64,000 nt of DNA from positions 5,530,361 to 5,594,360 of the forward strand of contig CM055106.1 of NCBI GenBank assembly GCA_029204225.1. The letters are read 5' to 3'. The stretch comes from Diphasiastrum complanatum (lineage: Eukaryota; Streptophyta; Lycopodiopsida; Lycopodiales; Lycopodiaceae). The position numbers and the translations under genes were made by a program. Under the pieces are notes generated by a model. That model saw only the letters and a program-made list of their open reading frames with translations, did no database searches and had not been told where the DNA came from. Below are positions 1 to 10,780 of this stretch, piece after piece (the first letter of the stretch is position 1; every line of letters starts with the position of its first letter).

Positions 1-2883
1 TGCAACTAATAAGTTCTCTAATAGGAATCTTACCCTCATTACTTCAACCACTCCTTTTTGAATCTCCAAATTTCTTAAAAATTAGCTAAAGAAAGATGAC
101 ACTGAGGAAAATCTGAATCTTGAAAAGTCAATAATTAGTTCCTTCCAAAAAAGATTCACTCTATTATACACAAACTTTTTCTTCCAATACATTTTCATAC
201 AAGTTGACAATAAACCAGTATCTATTTGAGATCTATCTACGCATAAGAGGGACAATTAGATTCAAGGAAATTGAAGAATACACTTATCTTGGAACATCTC
301 AAAGTTCAAGCCTTAACCCATACAAATAGGAATTAAAGATGGATGATAAAAATCCTTTAGGAAAAAGAAAGTAATTTTCACGTTGGAAGGATCATATGAA
401 TTTTATCTGATGTCTAGTATTCGAGGGAAATTCATAAGAAGTAATTTCTTTAGAAGGTGAGGAAATAGGCTTTAAGGGTTTTCTACTTTTGTATATTTAT
501 AAGCTACCGTTAGGGATCTAGATCTTAATCTATAATTTCCCAAAATACCTTGAAACAAGTAACCATTAGGATTCACCCGTTAGTATTACCATACTTTAAC
601 TATTAACCACTGGTCTACAAATCACTCTAGCACAATATGTCCCCTTTGGAATCACTAATGTCCCATACCATCCGACTTTTTTTCCAGAAAAATTATTCGC
701 TTCTAGGTCTGTTTACTAAAAAACATCAAAAAGATTAACTGGCTCTCCTATTTTTTTAAAATATAGAAAATGGATCTTCAACCAATTTCAGAAGATACTT
801 TATGGCATCAAATTCTCTCATGTTCCTCAAGTACTTCACCGTAGAGGAAATTAGCAATCTAAGAATACCACTAGGCATTGACCCAGGTATGGACAAGATG
901 TATACGTTCATAGATTGTTGAAATAACACAATGTGTGTTCAACTCAAAACAATCGAAATAAATCTATTCAAAATGGTATGAGAAATTTCATCATTCCTAA
1001 AGATTCTAACCGCATATCCAATATTTCAGAGATCTTTAAAAATCCATCTCGATCTGTTACAAAACAAGCTACTCCACCAATCTTGCCAATAAAATCAACA
1101 TCTACACACAAATAGAATGCAAACTCTATAGAACTTGATCATACATGAATCAAAACGTAAAGTACTGTTGCATGTCCATACAATTACAACAAGCTATTGT
1201 ATTTCACACATGTGTGAGCCTGGAAATAGCCAAATATAGATCATTCTTACACATGAAATTGCAAGATATCACAAGTTATAGTGCAACCAATGGATAGTAG
1301 ACCCATAGGAGACCATGTAAAGCATTGAATGAGATAGAGAAGAAGAGAAGATCTGCTTCTCCACGAGTTACATTCTTTTATATCGCATAGGGGCATATCT
1401 ATCCCAATCCAAGCCTCGGAGAATCTATAATTTGGTTCCCTGATGGATAACAATAATCCTTTCGAAATTGTGATTTTAACAAGGACTACACCTTGTTTAC
1501 CGTCACCATTCAACTAAAATCCTTTTGGTCATTCACAAGATTTCGAACTCCCTCCCATCTGAGAGTTCCAACTCTTGAGGAATAAGGCTCTATCATGTAC
1601 TAACGCGTACAAATGTGATCCATGTATCCATTCCCACTTCTCATCACAATTCCCATTCAAAATTATGGTCAAAATCCATTGTCAAATAGATTTTCGACAA
1701 TTGGTATTATGCAAATTTTTAGATGGATTTCCAAAAATCCAAATCACATAATACAAACACATTCACTTACCCCAATGTCCATTTCTTCTCCCCTTATAAG
1801 TTTCGATTCCCCGAAATTTTTTATCCAGCTAAGGTAAAACAGAGTCTTATAGACTTATAATAAATGACACTATTGTGTACTGAATAGGTAATTTTGTAGG
1901 TTACCTATTTGAAGATTTCGTCAAAAGATTTAGCTTTTTTGATGATTTTAAAAAAGTGGGTCCAATTTGGGCAGTTCAAAATAGATTCAGCCAAAATATA
2001 GATGTTTTTATAATAATTGCATTAAATTTTGGATGTTAATTTTTTATAAAGTGTAAAAATTGAGACTATGATTCGTATATTAACCATTTCATGAACAAGA
2101 CTCTTAAAATAAATAGCATACATCTCAAACAAACAAAAACAAATTGTACTTCAGACTTTTTGATGTACTTAAAATATGTCAAAATTGGGATATTGTAATT
2201 TGAAATAGTAAATGCAAACATAAGATTATTAAACATTATATAAAATTTTATTGATATTAAGAATATAATGTCATGTCAATGTAAGAGCAAATATTTATAT
2301 TTCAAAAGAGGGTTTGCATGATACAAGGTATCAACAATAAACATAATCAAATTACTGAGAAAACATTATATGATAATTGATTAATAAAACTTAGTAACAT
2401 ATAATCTCTTACAAAATTAGATTAATTTTAAAGTTGTGTAGTAAACTTCTCTCAATTTGTTTCTAAAGTCAATGAAACAAGTCAACATAAAATATTTGAA
2501 AATGCTACATAAAATCTTTATAAATTTTCTTATAAAAGTTATATCCTGTTGATATTTCCTTATACGTTTCATGAAAAAGTCCTAAAAAACAACAATTAAG
2601 GTTCATAGTTAGAATCAAATTTAGAAAATGTTAAAGGAAACAACAAAGTTTTTGTCATAAAACAAGCATTTCTGGGCATAAAAATTAGAAGTTCTCAATA
2701 CAAAATATATAAGTTTTGGACAAAAAATATGTAAGTTTTTTGTTGTAATATTGACAAATATAATCAAGCAAGCGATATTATCATTCAACGCTGATATGAA
2801 AATGATCAGAATTCTAAAACTTTGTCAATTTGTATTGTACATGTGAACTAAACGATACAAAAAGTGCTCAAAAAATGAGTTTA
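1..2883. other. AT-rich intergenic DNA, no recognised gene
   Basis: I see only short open frames here, none with a recognisable domain, and long A/T tracts. The most open stretch (minus strand, about 1247-1513) resembles no family I know. It may be decayed transposon sequence, but I cannot assign it. Confidence 0.5.
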
Positions 2884-3088
2884 TGACATGAAAACTCATT
2901 ATGGGGACAAAAAATACATAAGAAAAAGTGGGCTGTGAACCCTTCCAAGTGATCCCCGGGAACGAATCGAGGGTTCATGACAAAAAAAAAACAAAGATCC
3001 CTCAATTGAATCCCGGGAATTGAATTCAATGTTCATCGCCCATTTTTCTTATGTATATTTTGTTCCCAAAAATGAGTCTTCTCTGTCA
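2884..3088. repeat. Foldback/MITE-like element with ~85-bp imperfect inverted arms
   Basis: The left arm (about 2884-2975) and the reverse complement of the right arm (about 3000-3088) align almost throughout. Both contain an ACTCATT block, GGGRACAAAAWATACATAAG, a GTGGGC/ATGGGC block, a GTGAAC/ATGAAC block and a CCCGGG centre. About 25 bases, including a run of A, separate the arms, so the whole element could fold into one long hairpin. There is no coding capacity. I could not define a target-site duplication, so the superfamily is unknown. Confidence 0.65.
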
Positions 3089-3659
3089 CAAACCAAAAAC
3101 ATAGAAAACAATGAGAAGTATTGAATTTATATATCACGGGCTAACAAAACATAGATGTTTTACAACTAGAATATTCATTGCCTGACATTATGTTTTTATC
3201 AGCTTGTGCTAAATGCCATTAATGATGTTAAACTAGAATTTGTATATATGCCTTACAAGAATAATGAAGTCCGTCCAAGTCTCTCAATATTTCAGTTTAA
3301 TGTTTTGATTTAAATTGGAGGTGTTTTTCAAAGCATGTTCACATGTAAATAGTTCGTTGTACAACTGTTAGTTAATAGTAGACAAGCTAAAAAAACATGC
3401 TCCTAGTAAATTACTCTTCTTGTGCGGGTTTTGACATTTTGAGAGTAAATTTTTTTGCGAGTTTTGCGAGTTTTTTTTACTCATGATCCAACAAAATGGT
3501 AGCATATCGTGTGCTACTCTTTTTATGCCACTACATGATTTTTTAAGAACAAGAATTGTGGTTTGATACATACTTAGAAATTTGACTATCCATCAAATTC
3601 TAAATAGGTCCACCACAAAATACTTTGTTACTCTATAAATATAGGTTTACTTTTATTTC

Positions 3660-4090
3660 TTGAGTTTTAAAGGTTAGCATGCTGGTGTCTACAATTTTTT
3701 TATTTAAAAAAAATAAATTTTTTTGGAAGAGACTTTTTGAAAAAATAATTTTTTTTTTTGAAACTGATTCGACTAGCATGCAGGTGTGCTAGTCGAGTAA
3801 ATTATAAAAAAGCTAGTTGACATATTTGAGGACCAAATTTTGAGTAAAAACATTTTTGGAATATTTATTTCAACCTCCAAACATCATAAGCTGACATGGT
3901 AAGTAAAACAACTAATTTTTTTTTTTTTGTAGCCTCTAAATATAGCATGTCGCTGTGCTATATGAAATGAGAAAATTTTTTTGTAGCCTCCAAACATAGC
4001 ACGTCGGCGTGCTAGGCGAGACCGCCTGAAATATTATTATTATTATTTTTCGAGCGGTCTCCATGTGCACGATGTGCTACATTTTGAAGG
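3660..4090. repeat. Degenerate tandem repeat with AGCA...TGCTA hairpin motifs
   Basis: Units share a T-run, a GTAGCCTCYAAAYATAGCAYGT-like block and a TGCTA arm. Two adjacent copies lie at about 3920-3975 and 3980-4030. Related inverted motifs occur at about 3774-3797 (arms GACTAGCA/TGCTAGTC), 3678 and 4060. A related copy occurs far away at about 35263-35375, so this is a dispersed repeat. Confidence 0.5.
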
Positions 4091-5429
4091 CTGCCAATTT
4101 TTTTTTTAATATCGCCAACTTGAGGGTGGTTTTAGTATAGGGAAGGCCCTCGGGTCCCTGGAGCCTTAAAAATTCGTAAGGTTCCTCCCTTAGTAATTGT
4201 ATGCTATCTAATAAATTGTGCCATGTAATTTGAAAAAATTTGGTAGGTCTTTATGATTATAGATAATGGTAAGTGCACTTACGAGACACGATCAATGTTT
4301 CAAACAAAGAGTTTCTTGGCACATCATGAGATCATCACTCCTCGCAAAGTGTTGAGGAGACCTGTTGTGGCCCATTAGTGTGTTTAAGAAATTTGCTTGT
4401 CAGTGGTAGTGGGTGGCAACTAAACTTGCTGGACGATGGGGTTGGGTCCCAAGAGGAATCCCTCCTTGGCGAATAAGCTTCCGCCTCATGTGTGCCCCTA
4501 AAGAGTAGTTTGAAATGGAGGGAGGCCCATATAAGAAAGAATGGACCAATGATAGGTAACCATGCCTTGCCCCTTTTCATACCCACATTTGAAATGGGCA
4601 TGAGACTAATGGGCCAATCACGAGCAAGGAAGATGAATGGGCCAAACATATATCACACTATTACCAAGCAATTTACAAAGACAATTCTAAAGGAGGGTGC
4701 TCCGTGTGCATACAGTGACATATGTGTGTACATATGAGTACACATCCATACATACAATATTTAGAATTTAGAGACTCTAACTAACTCAAAACCAAATGGT
4801 TTATACACAAAAGTTACAATGAGGCTCAATATACCCGATAGAATGGCCTCAAAGGGCCAACAACATACTACATTCTTCAGGACGACCCAAAAGGGCATGA
4901 AACAACAACCTTCACAACTTTGAAGGGCAAACCGCAACATACTCCATGGTCTCCAAGGGCAAGGAACAGCGGAGTTTGTGGCTCCAACGGGCATGCAGCA
5001 CCGGTCTTTGCGCACCGGTAAGGGGATAGGCAACATATTTACTCTTCACAACATGGAAGGACTACCTTAAGGTGGAGTAGAGGCCCAAAGGGTACATTTC
5101 TCATATATGTACAGGGGGTTCGAACTCGGGTGGGTAAAAGCCCCCAAGTCAAGTAGTTTTCCCACCCTTTTGCACATGGATGGAGATGGACAAAACCCTA
5201 GCGATTGGCGCACTTCCTGCAGGAGCAAAGAGAGTGAAGAAGCAGCAGTGAGGGAAAGATTGACCCATGGAGCCAAGGGCAGAAAGGATGCGGGGCTAAA
5301 GCTGGATCCCTGAGCGTCAGTGGCCACTTCGAGCGATGGTATGTAGGTATTCATTCATCCACCGCATTGCCAAATAGTAGGGAAATTTATGGCCCCGGTG
5401 CAAATTTGCACACAGTGACCAGATTTCCT
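4091..5429. other. Intergenic, no recognised gene
   Basis: Short overlapping open frames on both strands around 4335-4740 and 4761-5354 have no recognisable domain and overlap each other. I see no gene here. Confidence 0.45.
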
Positions 5430-5705
5430 GATTAGATCCATGGTTTTTAGGGTTGAATCGCTTGCTGCCATGGCATTTAGGATTGAATCAGTTGCTTTTT
5501 TGATTGGATCCATGGTATTTAGGGATTTGTCATTGGCTTTTCTGATTGGATCCATGGCATTTGGGGTTTAAGCAATGGCTTTTCCGATTAGATCCATGGC
5601 ATTTAGGGTCGAATAGGCTGCTTCGTTTACTAAAAAAAAATCAAAGGCACTCAGGGTTGAATGGTTTGCTTATCCACGGCATTCAGTGTTGAATTGGTCG
5701 CTTTT
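5430..5705 (+). repeat. Minisatellite, ~42-bp period
   Basis: Units begin GATTRGATCCATGG and continue with a TTTAGGG-like block and GGCTTTTC. Unit starts at 5502, 5544 and 5586 are exactly 42 bp apart. A longer, more diverged unit starts at 5430, and decayed units continue to about 5705. Forty-two is a multiple of three, but no conserved protein frame stands out. Confidence 0.75.
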
Positions 5706-6856
5706 CTTTAAAGTTTTTATACTTTTAACAGCATTGAAGCAAGTTGCCTTAAGGACTGTGCCTCAGTTGCATTCTGCATCGCTGGTATGGCACTCCATAG
5801 TAACACCGAATCGAGACCTGGCCCTTTCACAAAATTCATAATGAATCAAATGGAATGAAGATATTTATTATCTTTTCTTTTTCAAACATTTGGAGTCTGC
5901 GTGGAAAAATTTCCAAAAGTTTGAGAATTATTGTAGTTGTTAAATCAGGAAATGCTATTGCCTTTTTTCCTAAGAAAATTTAAACTATTATCCAAGAAAA
6001 TTTTAAATTGTTTTTGAATTGAGCTGATCCAAATCAGGCTGGTAACTGGGTGACACTCATATTGAGGATTGTAGCAATCGTTGCTAAAGTTGTTATTAAA
6101 ATGTCCAATGTGATGGGGCTTAAGGGATGATATGTTCCACCCCACCCCGACTACTTGAATGTCAATTGCACCTTGAGTGCTGCTTATTTGAAATGTGTGT
6201 AGTAGTTGTTGATGCAAACGTGGACATTTGAAAAATCCAATGGTTCAGGCTTAAAACTCCATTGTCCCTAGGGTCAAGATGAGGTTGGAGTGACTTGTAA
6301 AAGCTATGAGTGGGCTTGTTCGTAGTGGCATATTGGGCCCATGCCCCTCCTAAGGGGCTCTAGCTTTTGGTCAACCGAAGCCCACACATCAAGAAGTCCC
6401 TTCGTCCTAAGATGCTCACAGGACGGCTCTGGCCACACCTACCCTGGTAGCACTCATTGTAGTCACCGCCCTCCTCCATGCCGGGGTTCTAGCCAGATTG
6501 AAATGGTAGATCGTAGATGTAGAACAACTATCATGGCTATGGGGAGCGAACCTGGCCACATCGTAGTTCCTACCCCCTAGCTGCGCAATGCGGTCCTGTC
6601 TATCTCTCCCTCTCTTAGATGGATGCTGTGGTGCTGGTATGGTCACGGTGGTTGGAGGTGGTGTTGAGATCCCATACCAGAAGGCGGGTTAGGCCAACTA
6701 CTAGGCCCTGCCTCATCTGCAACTCTGTCATCTTACTCCTCTCCATGAGAAGCGATCGGGTGAGCAGAAGGCAATCGGGGGGCGTGACGTGGTGGCCTCT
6801 GGCTGTGTCACTGCATCTCGATCTGCCAAAAAAAAACATTTCAATTTAGGTGCCTG
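5706..6856. other. Intergenic, no recognised gene
   Basis: The stretch 6320-6840 is more GC-rich and has overlapping open frames on both strands, with no motif I recognise. It may be transposon-derived. Confidence 0.4.
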
Positions 6857-6988
6857 GTGAACCACTGGACTATAGTGACTATAGTGACTAGTCCTAATAC
6901 CTATGATTAAAAAGCACATAATACAGTGACTATAGTGAACCACTGGACTATAGTGACTAGTCTAATATCTATGACTAATAAAGCACAT
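6857..6988 (+). repeat. Tandem duplication, ~78 bp
   Basis: The block GTGAACCACTGGACTATAG through AAAGCACA starts at 6857 and again at 6935. The first copy has an extra TATAGTGAC repeat. The duplication directly precedes the LTR that starts at 7015. Confidence 0.7.
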
Positions 6989-7014
6989 TTCAAGCGACAA
7001 GTCATTCTAATTTC

Positions 7015-7450
7015 TGTTAGAAATAATAAATGATAATGTTAGTTTCCCATAGGTTACTTTGACCCCAAAAGGTCGAGACTTGTGTAACCATGGGTTAGGT
7101 TTATTATTTAGACCATGTTAAGTCAGTTTTAGTTAAGTTGGACTCAATTTTGGTCTAGTAGTAACTCGTGGGTCCAAGTAAAGTCTAATTATGTTAAGGG
7201 ACCCTATCTTGACTTTTGAGGGTGCCCTATAATTAGTAGTGGGTTTGGAAGGTTCTAGAATTTAGGGTTTGGAAGAGTCTAGGCCCTTGGAAGGCCTATT
7301 TATATGTACTCATTTATTCATTTGTAATTCATTCCCTTTCTAGCATTGGTACTACTTTCTCTCTCCTTGAGGGCGCCTAACCCTCTCCCTCTTCTTCTTG
7401 TATATGGAGATTGAATGTTAGAAGGATCTTGGCACTTTGGTTTCCCTACA
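7015..7450 (+). mobile_element. 5' LTR of an LTR retrotransposon
   Basis: The 436-bp block begins TGTTAGAA and ends CTACA, and is followed at once by a primer-binding site. A TATTTATAT promoter-like box lies near 7300. No matching 3' LTR was seen downstream, so the element is truncated or its 3' end has been lost. Confidence 0.7.
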
Positions 7451-7463
7451 TGGTATCAGAGCC
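7451..7463 (+). other. Primer-binding site (initiator-Met tRNA type)
   Basis: TGGTATCAGAGCC directly follows the LTR end. This is the standard plant copia/gypsy primer site complementary to the 3' end of tRNA-iMet, and it fixes the LTR boundary and the plus orientation. Confidence 0.85.
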
Positions 7464-8220
7464 ATGGATCTTCTATGCTTGATATAGGGCGCCCTACCAA
7501 AAGAGATCGTCTTCACTTAGGGATCACAAAAATTCAGCACCTTTGCTGATTTTTTGGAGTGAAGATCGTTCAATTTTGACTCTTTTCCGTTTTGCAGGAG
7601 GGCGCCACACATCAAAGTAGATAATGGGATTTTGGGCGCCCAAAAATCAGTTGGCTGTTTGCTGATTTTTCAGGTTGCAGGAAGGCGCCATTAATTATCT
7701 TCTTCGCTTCGAGGCTGCTTTTAGGTTGCCCACATCCGTGTAGGTTTATCCTACTTCCGTTGGTCCGCTGCTGCCCTATTTTCAGATTTGCTCCTTTGCA
7801 GGAGGGCGCGCTCATCTACAAGCAATTTTTTCTTCTGATTTGGCTGAAAAATCAGCACCCTTGTTGATTTTACAAAGTGAAGATCCGCTTCTTTTTGCTT
7901 GTTTCTAGGTGTGGAAGAAGGCACTGATTTTTTGTGATGATCCGATCGTGTTTCCAACAGCCCTATCCGTGTGTGTATTGTTCACAACTTTTTGGCAAGA
8001 AAGAAAGGTTCCGGAAAAAAGCTTTGTTGGAGGCTAACCTAATTCTTTGCTTGCTGGTTTTTTGAGTTTGTAATGCAATTTCAGGCTGAAATCTTCAGCA
8101 CACAAGGCTTGTAGGAGGGCAGGTTCCTACATCCATCTAATGTGTGGTTTCGACACATTTCGGTGCTGATTTTCCAGATTTGATACTTGTTGGGTTTTGT
8201 GTCTTTTAGGGCACATTTAG
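7464..8220 (+). repeat. Repeat-rich retrotransposon leader
   Basis: The leader between primer site and gag holds degenerate repeats roughly 80-120 bp apart. Each has a GCAGGARGGCGCC-like box (7592, 7674, 7795, weaker near 7910 and 8108), with short hairpin-capable AATCAGCA...TGCTGATT segments near several of the boxes. Confidence 0.55.
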
Positions 8221-8254
8221 GGTTTGAAAAAGTATATCTTCTTGGCTGGTTCTT

Positions 8255-8455
8255 ATGGCAAGAGATTTGGGAGCAATTCGTACTTGTTCGGGCGAAGATA
8301 TGTTGGATGGCATCAACTATTTTTCATGGAGTTGCAAGCTGAGGTTTGGCATCGACGTGATGATCAAGATTTTATCGGTAACAAGATCTATCTTATATCA
8401 TTTGAGATTTTGCAAGACCTCTAAAAGTGCTTGGGAAACACGATATATAGAATAA
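8255..8455 (+). pseudogene. Copia-type gag N-terminal fragment
   Basis: The frame opens at the ATG near 8255 and contains LDGINYFSWSCKLR. This matches the L(D/N)G.NY..W...M pattern at the start of plant copia gag proteins, and it follows the LTR, primer site and leader in the expected order. The gag frame soon loses similarity (after about residue 60) and no zinc knuckle, protease or polymerase follows. The element is therefore internally deleted or is a large non-autonomous derivative. Confidence 0.55.
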
Positions 8456-9114
8456 AAGATTCATCATCATGCTTTCTCCTCTCTACTTCATCCTCTTTGA
8501 AGGTAGAAGAGCAAAAGCATGCAAAGTTTGATCATTGTCTTTCTACAAGTACAAGTTTGCATCAAAATGTTGGTATGGTAGAGCATTCTTCTTCTCTCGA
8601 GCCATTTGTTGCAAATGATGGATGCATTAGTGAAGAACTTTATGAGCAAGCTTCTCAAGTTAATGTTTTGGAAAAGGTTGAAATCAAGCATTCTTTGAAG
8701 CCATTTTGTACTAATGGAGGAGGGGAAAAAATCATGTCAATTAGTACATTGGCTCAAAGTGGCGTGTTGCTGGATTTTTTGGGTGCTCAAAGTGGCAAGC
8801 TGCTGGTTTTTTTCTTGAATATGGTGGACAGCATATTCAGCCATGGTTTATTGATCATTTTCAGCGTATGTTACATCGTGAGCATCCTATTATGCATCGG
8901 GAACGGCCCGTGGAAGGGCAAGGTCCACATTTGGAACACTTTGGACAACAAAGTGTTGGTGATTTTGTGGCTGTTGGACAGCCTGCTACAGCCTCTTGTT
9001 GGCTGTCCAAGTCTTTGTGGGATAACAAAGCATCTTTTTACCTTGAAGGAAACACACATGCCTCACCAAAATAGGTACCTTATGCTGATTTTCCTGTTTC
9101 GATGCTTCAAATAA
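8431..9114 (+). CDS. Unrecognised open frame within LTR element (227 codons)
   Basis: This open frame lies downstream of the gag fragment. It opens serine-rich and later has hydrophobic stretches, including a run around GLLIIFSVCYIVSILL. I recognise no family. It may be a chance frame in a non-autonomous retrotransposon interior or captured host sequence. The nominal start is probably not a real initiation codon. Confidence 0.2.
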   Translation: MGNTIYRIKDSSSCFLLSTSSSLKVEEQKHAKFDHCLSTSTSLHQNVGMVEHSSSLEPFVANDGCISEELYEQASQVNVLEKVEIKHSLKPFCTNGGGEKIMSISTLAQSGVLLDFLGAQSGKLLVFFLNMVDSIFSHGLLIIFSVCYIVSILLCIGNGPWKGKVHIWNTLDNKVLVILWLLDSLLQPLVGCPSLCGITKHLFTLKETHMPHQNRYLMLIFLFRCFK

Positions 9115-10298
9115 CTTTGAGATCAAATACAAACACTGGATAGACATGTATCATAGTTGCTCGTTTGATCCGAAAATCCCTATAGGGTTTCCCAAATTGC
9201 TGCTTTTTTTTTTTCCCTCTTATCTTGTTTTTACGTTCTCTTTGGTTTTTTTGAAGTTTTTTTCTGAGTTTTAGTGTGCTTAAAAAAATAGGCGATTGGG
9301 GTGCTGTGTCCTGGATTGTTGGCATTTTGGAACACTGTTGCACCGGATTGCAATCTACTGCAACTGCGAGTCATGTACATACTGTCCGCATGCAGGGTTA
9401 TAGAAATACTGCTATGACCTTCTATGACAAAAAATACTAGTGATTTGAATGACGTGTGTCAAAGTAAAACGATCAGTAAAACACAATTCATAAGCCGTAG
9501 TGAACTAATTAGAACTAGGTAGAAGGCCTTGTAAGTGTAAAATGCTTCAAGTCCATCCAATAAAAGAATAAAAATGAATTATGTTAGAATTTTGTGAAAG
9601 AAATGGTGAACGAAATAGGGAGAGTCTACTTGAAAAAATGTGATTTCAATGGGGTAAGGGATTCTTTTTCAAAGTTAAAAAAAATAGTAAATAAGCTGTT
9701 ATTTCCTACATTCCGAACGTACAGAATCTTTCCGTCTTACGGAACATAACGCTTTGAACGAAAAGGTTCAAAATGGGTCGATTCTTGAATATACATCACA
9801 ATTCTAATTTCTTTTATCTATATTATATACAAAGATCAATAGAGGAGAGAAGCTGAGTTCTTTCTTGAAGCATGAAATGTATCCTGCCTGGTCCACCACG
9901 AACAAAGTTACAATTTCTGGCAAGCACATTACCTAGTATTCTTGTCAGACATATTACCTTCATCTATCAGGATTGTTGTTCTATCATTCCATCAGGATTG
10001 TGAGATTTTGCAATCTTATTTTTCTTAAATAAAAATCCTGAAAATTATGTGATTCTAGACAATTAAACTTTAACCGTATTTGAGTTGCTTGTTATACAAT
10101 TTAATGGAACATGGCACCTAACAGAACAATGGAAAGTCACACTTGACTCGTGATTTTCAACAGCTAGTAGGAATATGCCTTTATACATTAATATACTATA
10201 TGCTTTAAAAGATCAAAACACGAAATTCCATGTTCTGTACATAACAACCTTGTTTTGAACACCAGGGAACGATGGTTTTCTTGAAAGGTCCTAACTGC
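9115..10298. other. Intergenic, nothing recognised
   Basis: No domain-bearing frame, no terminal repeats and no clear promoter could be identified between the truncated LTR element and copia-1. Confidence 0.5.
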
Positions 10299-10303
10299 TA
10301 AGG

Positions 10304-10768
10304 TGTCAGAATTTGTGATACAAATTCTAGATGGAGATACTAGTCCTACTAGCACTCACACAAAACCCAAGCATAGAGAGAATTCAGATCATAGGAGAAT
10401 TGAGCAATTGCTCTAGCTCATTGAATTGAATGGAATAATTGTGGTGGGGTGCCAGCCTTCTTAAATAGTTTCTCTAATGATTGATAAAAGCTAATGAGCC
10501 TAAAGTAAATAGCAAAAGACAAAAAGCTAATTGCTATAATTACTACCTATATTGGGTAAACACCCAAGATGAGTTTCTAAGTGATAAAAGCAAATCCTAT
10601 TCTAGTAGTAGTGCACCCACCTACATGCATGACTAAAAAACGAATTTACTATAAATAGCAATGACCCTAAAATATGACTTACTATAAATAGTAATGGCCC
10701 CTAAAAATAGCACGCAGGCGTGGCCAAACTATCATTAAGGGGTGTCAAATAAACATTAATTTCTAACA
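10304..10768 (-). repeat. Copia-1 3' LTR
   Basis: This 465-bp LTR starts TG and ends CA and is nearly identical to 14896-15359. In the element's orientation it is the 3' LTR because the polypurine tract adjoins it. Confidence 0.95.
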
Positions 10769-10780
10769 CTCCCCCTTAAT
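10769..10780 (-). other. Copia-1 polypurine tract
   Basis: On the minus strand, TTAAGGGGGAG directly precedes the 3' LTR. This is the plus-strand primer position in reverse transcription. Confidence 0.8.

Noticed and set aside
9150-9175. CATAGTTGCTCG as another hAT MITE end
   Set aside because: No subterminal palindromes, no partner end and no 8-bp duplication nearby; a chance match to nine bases.
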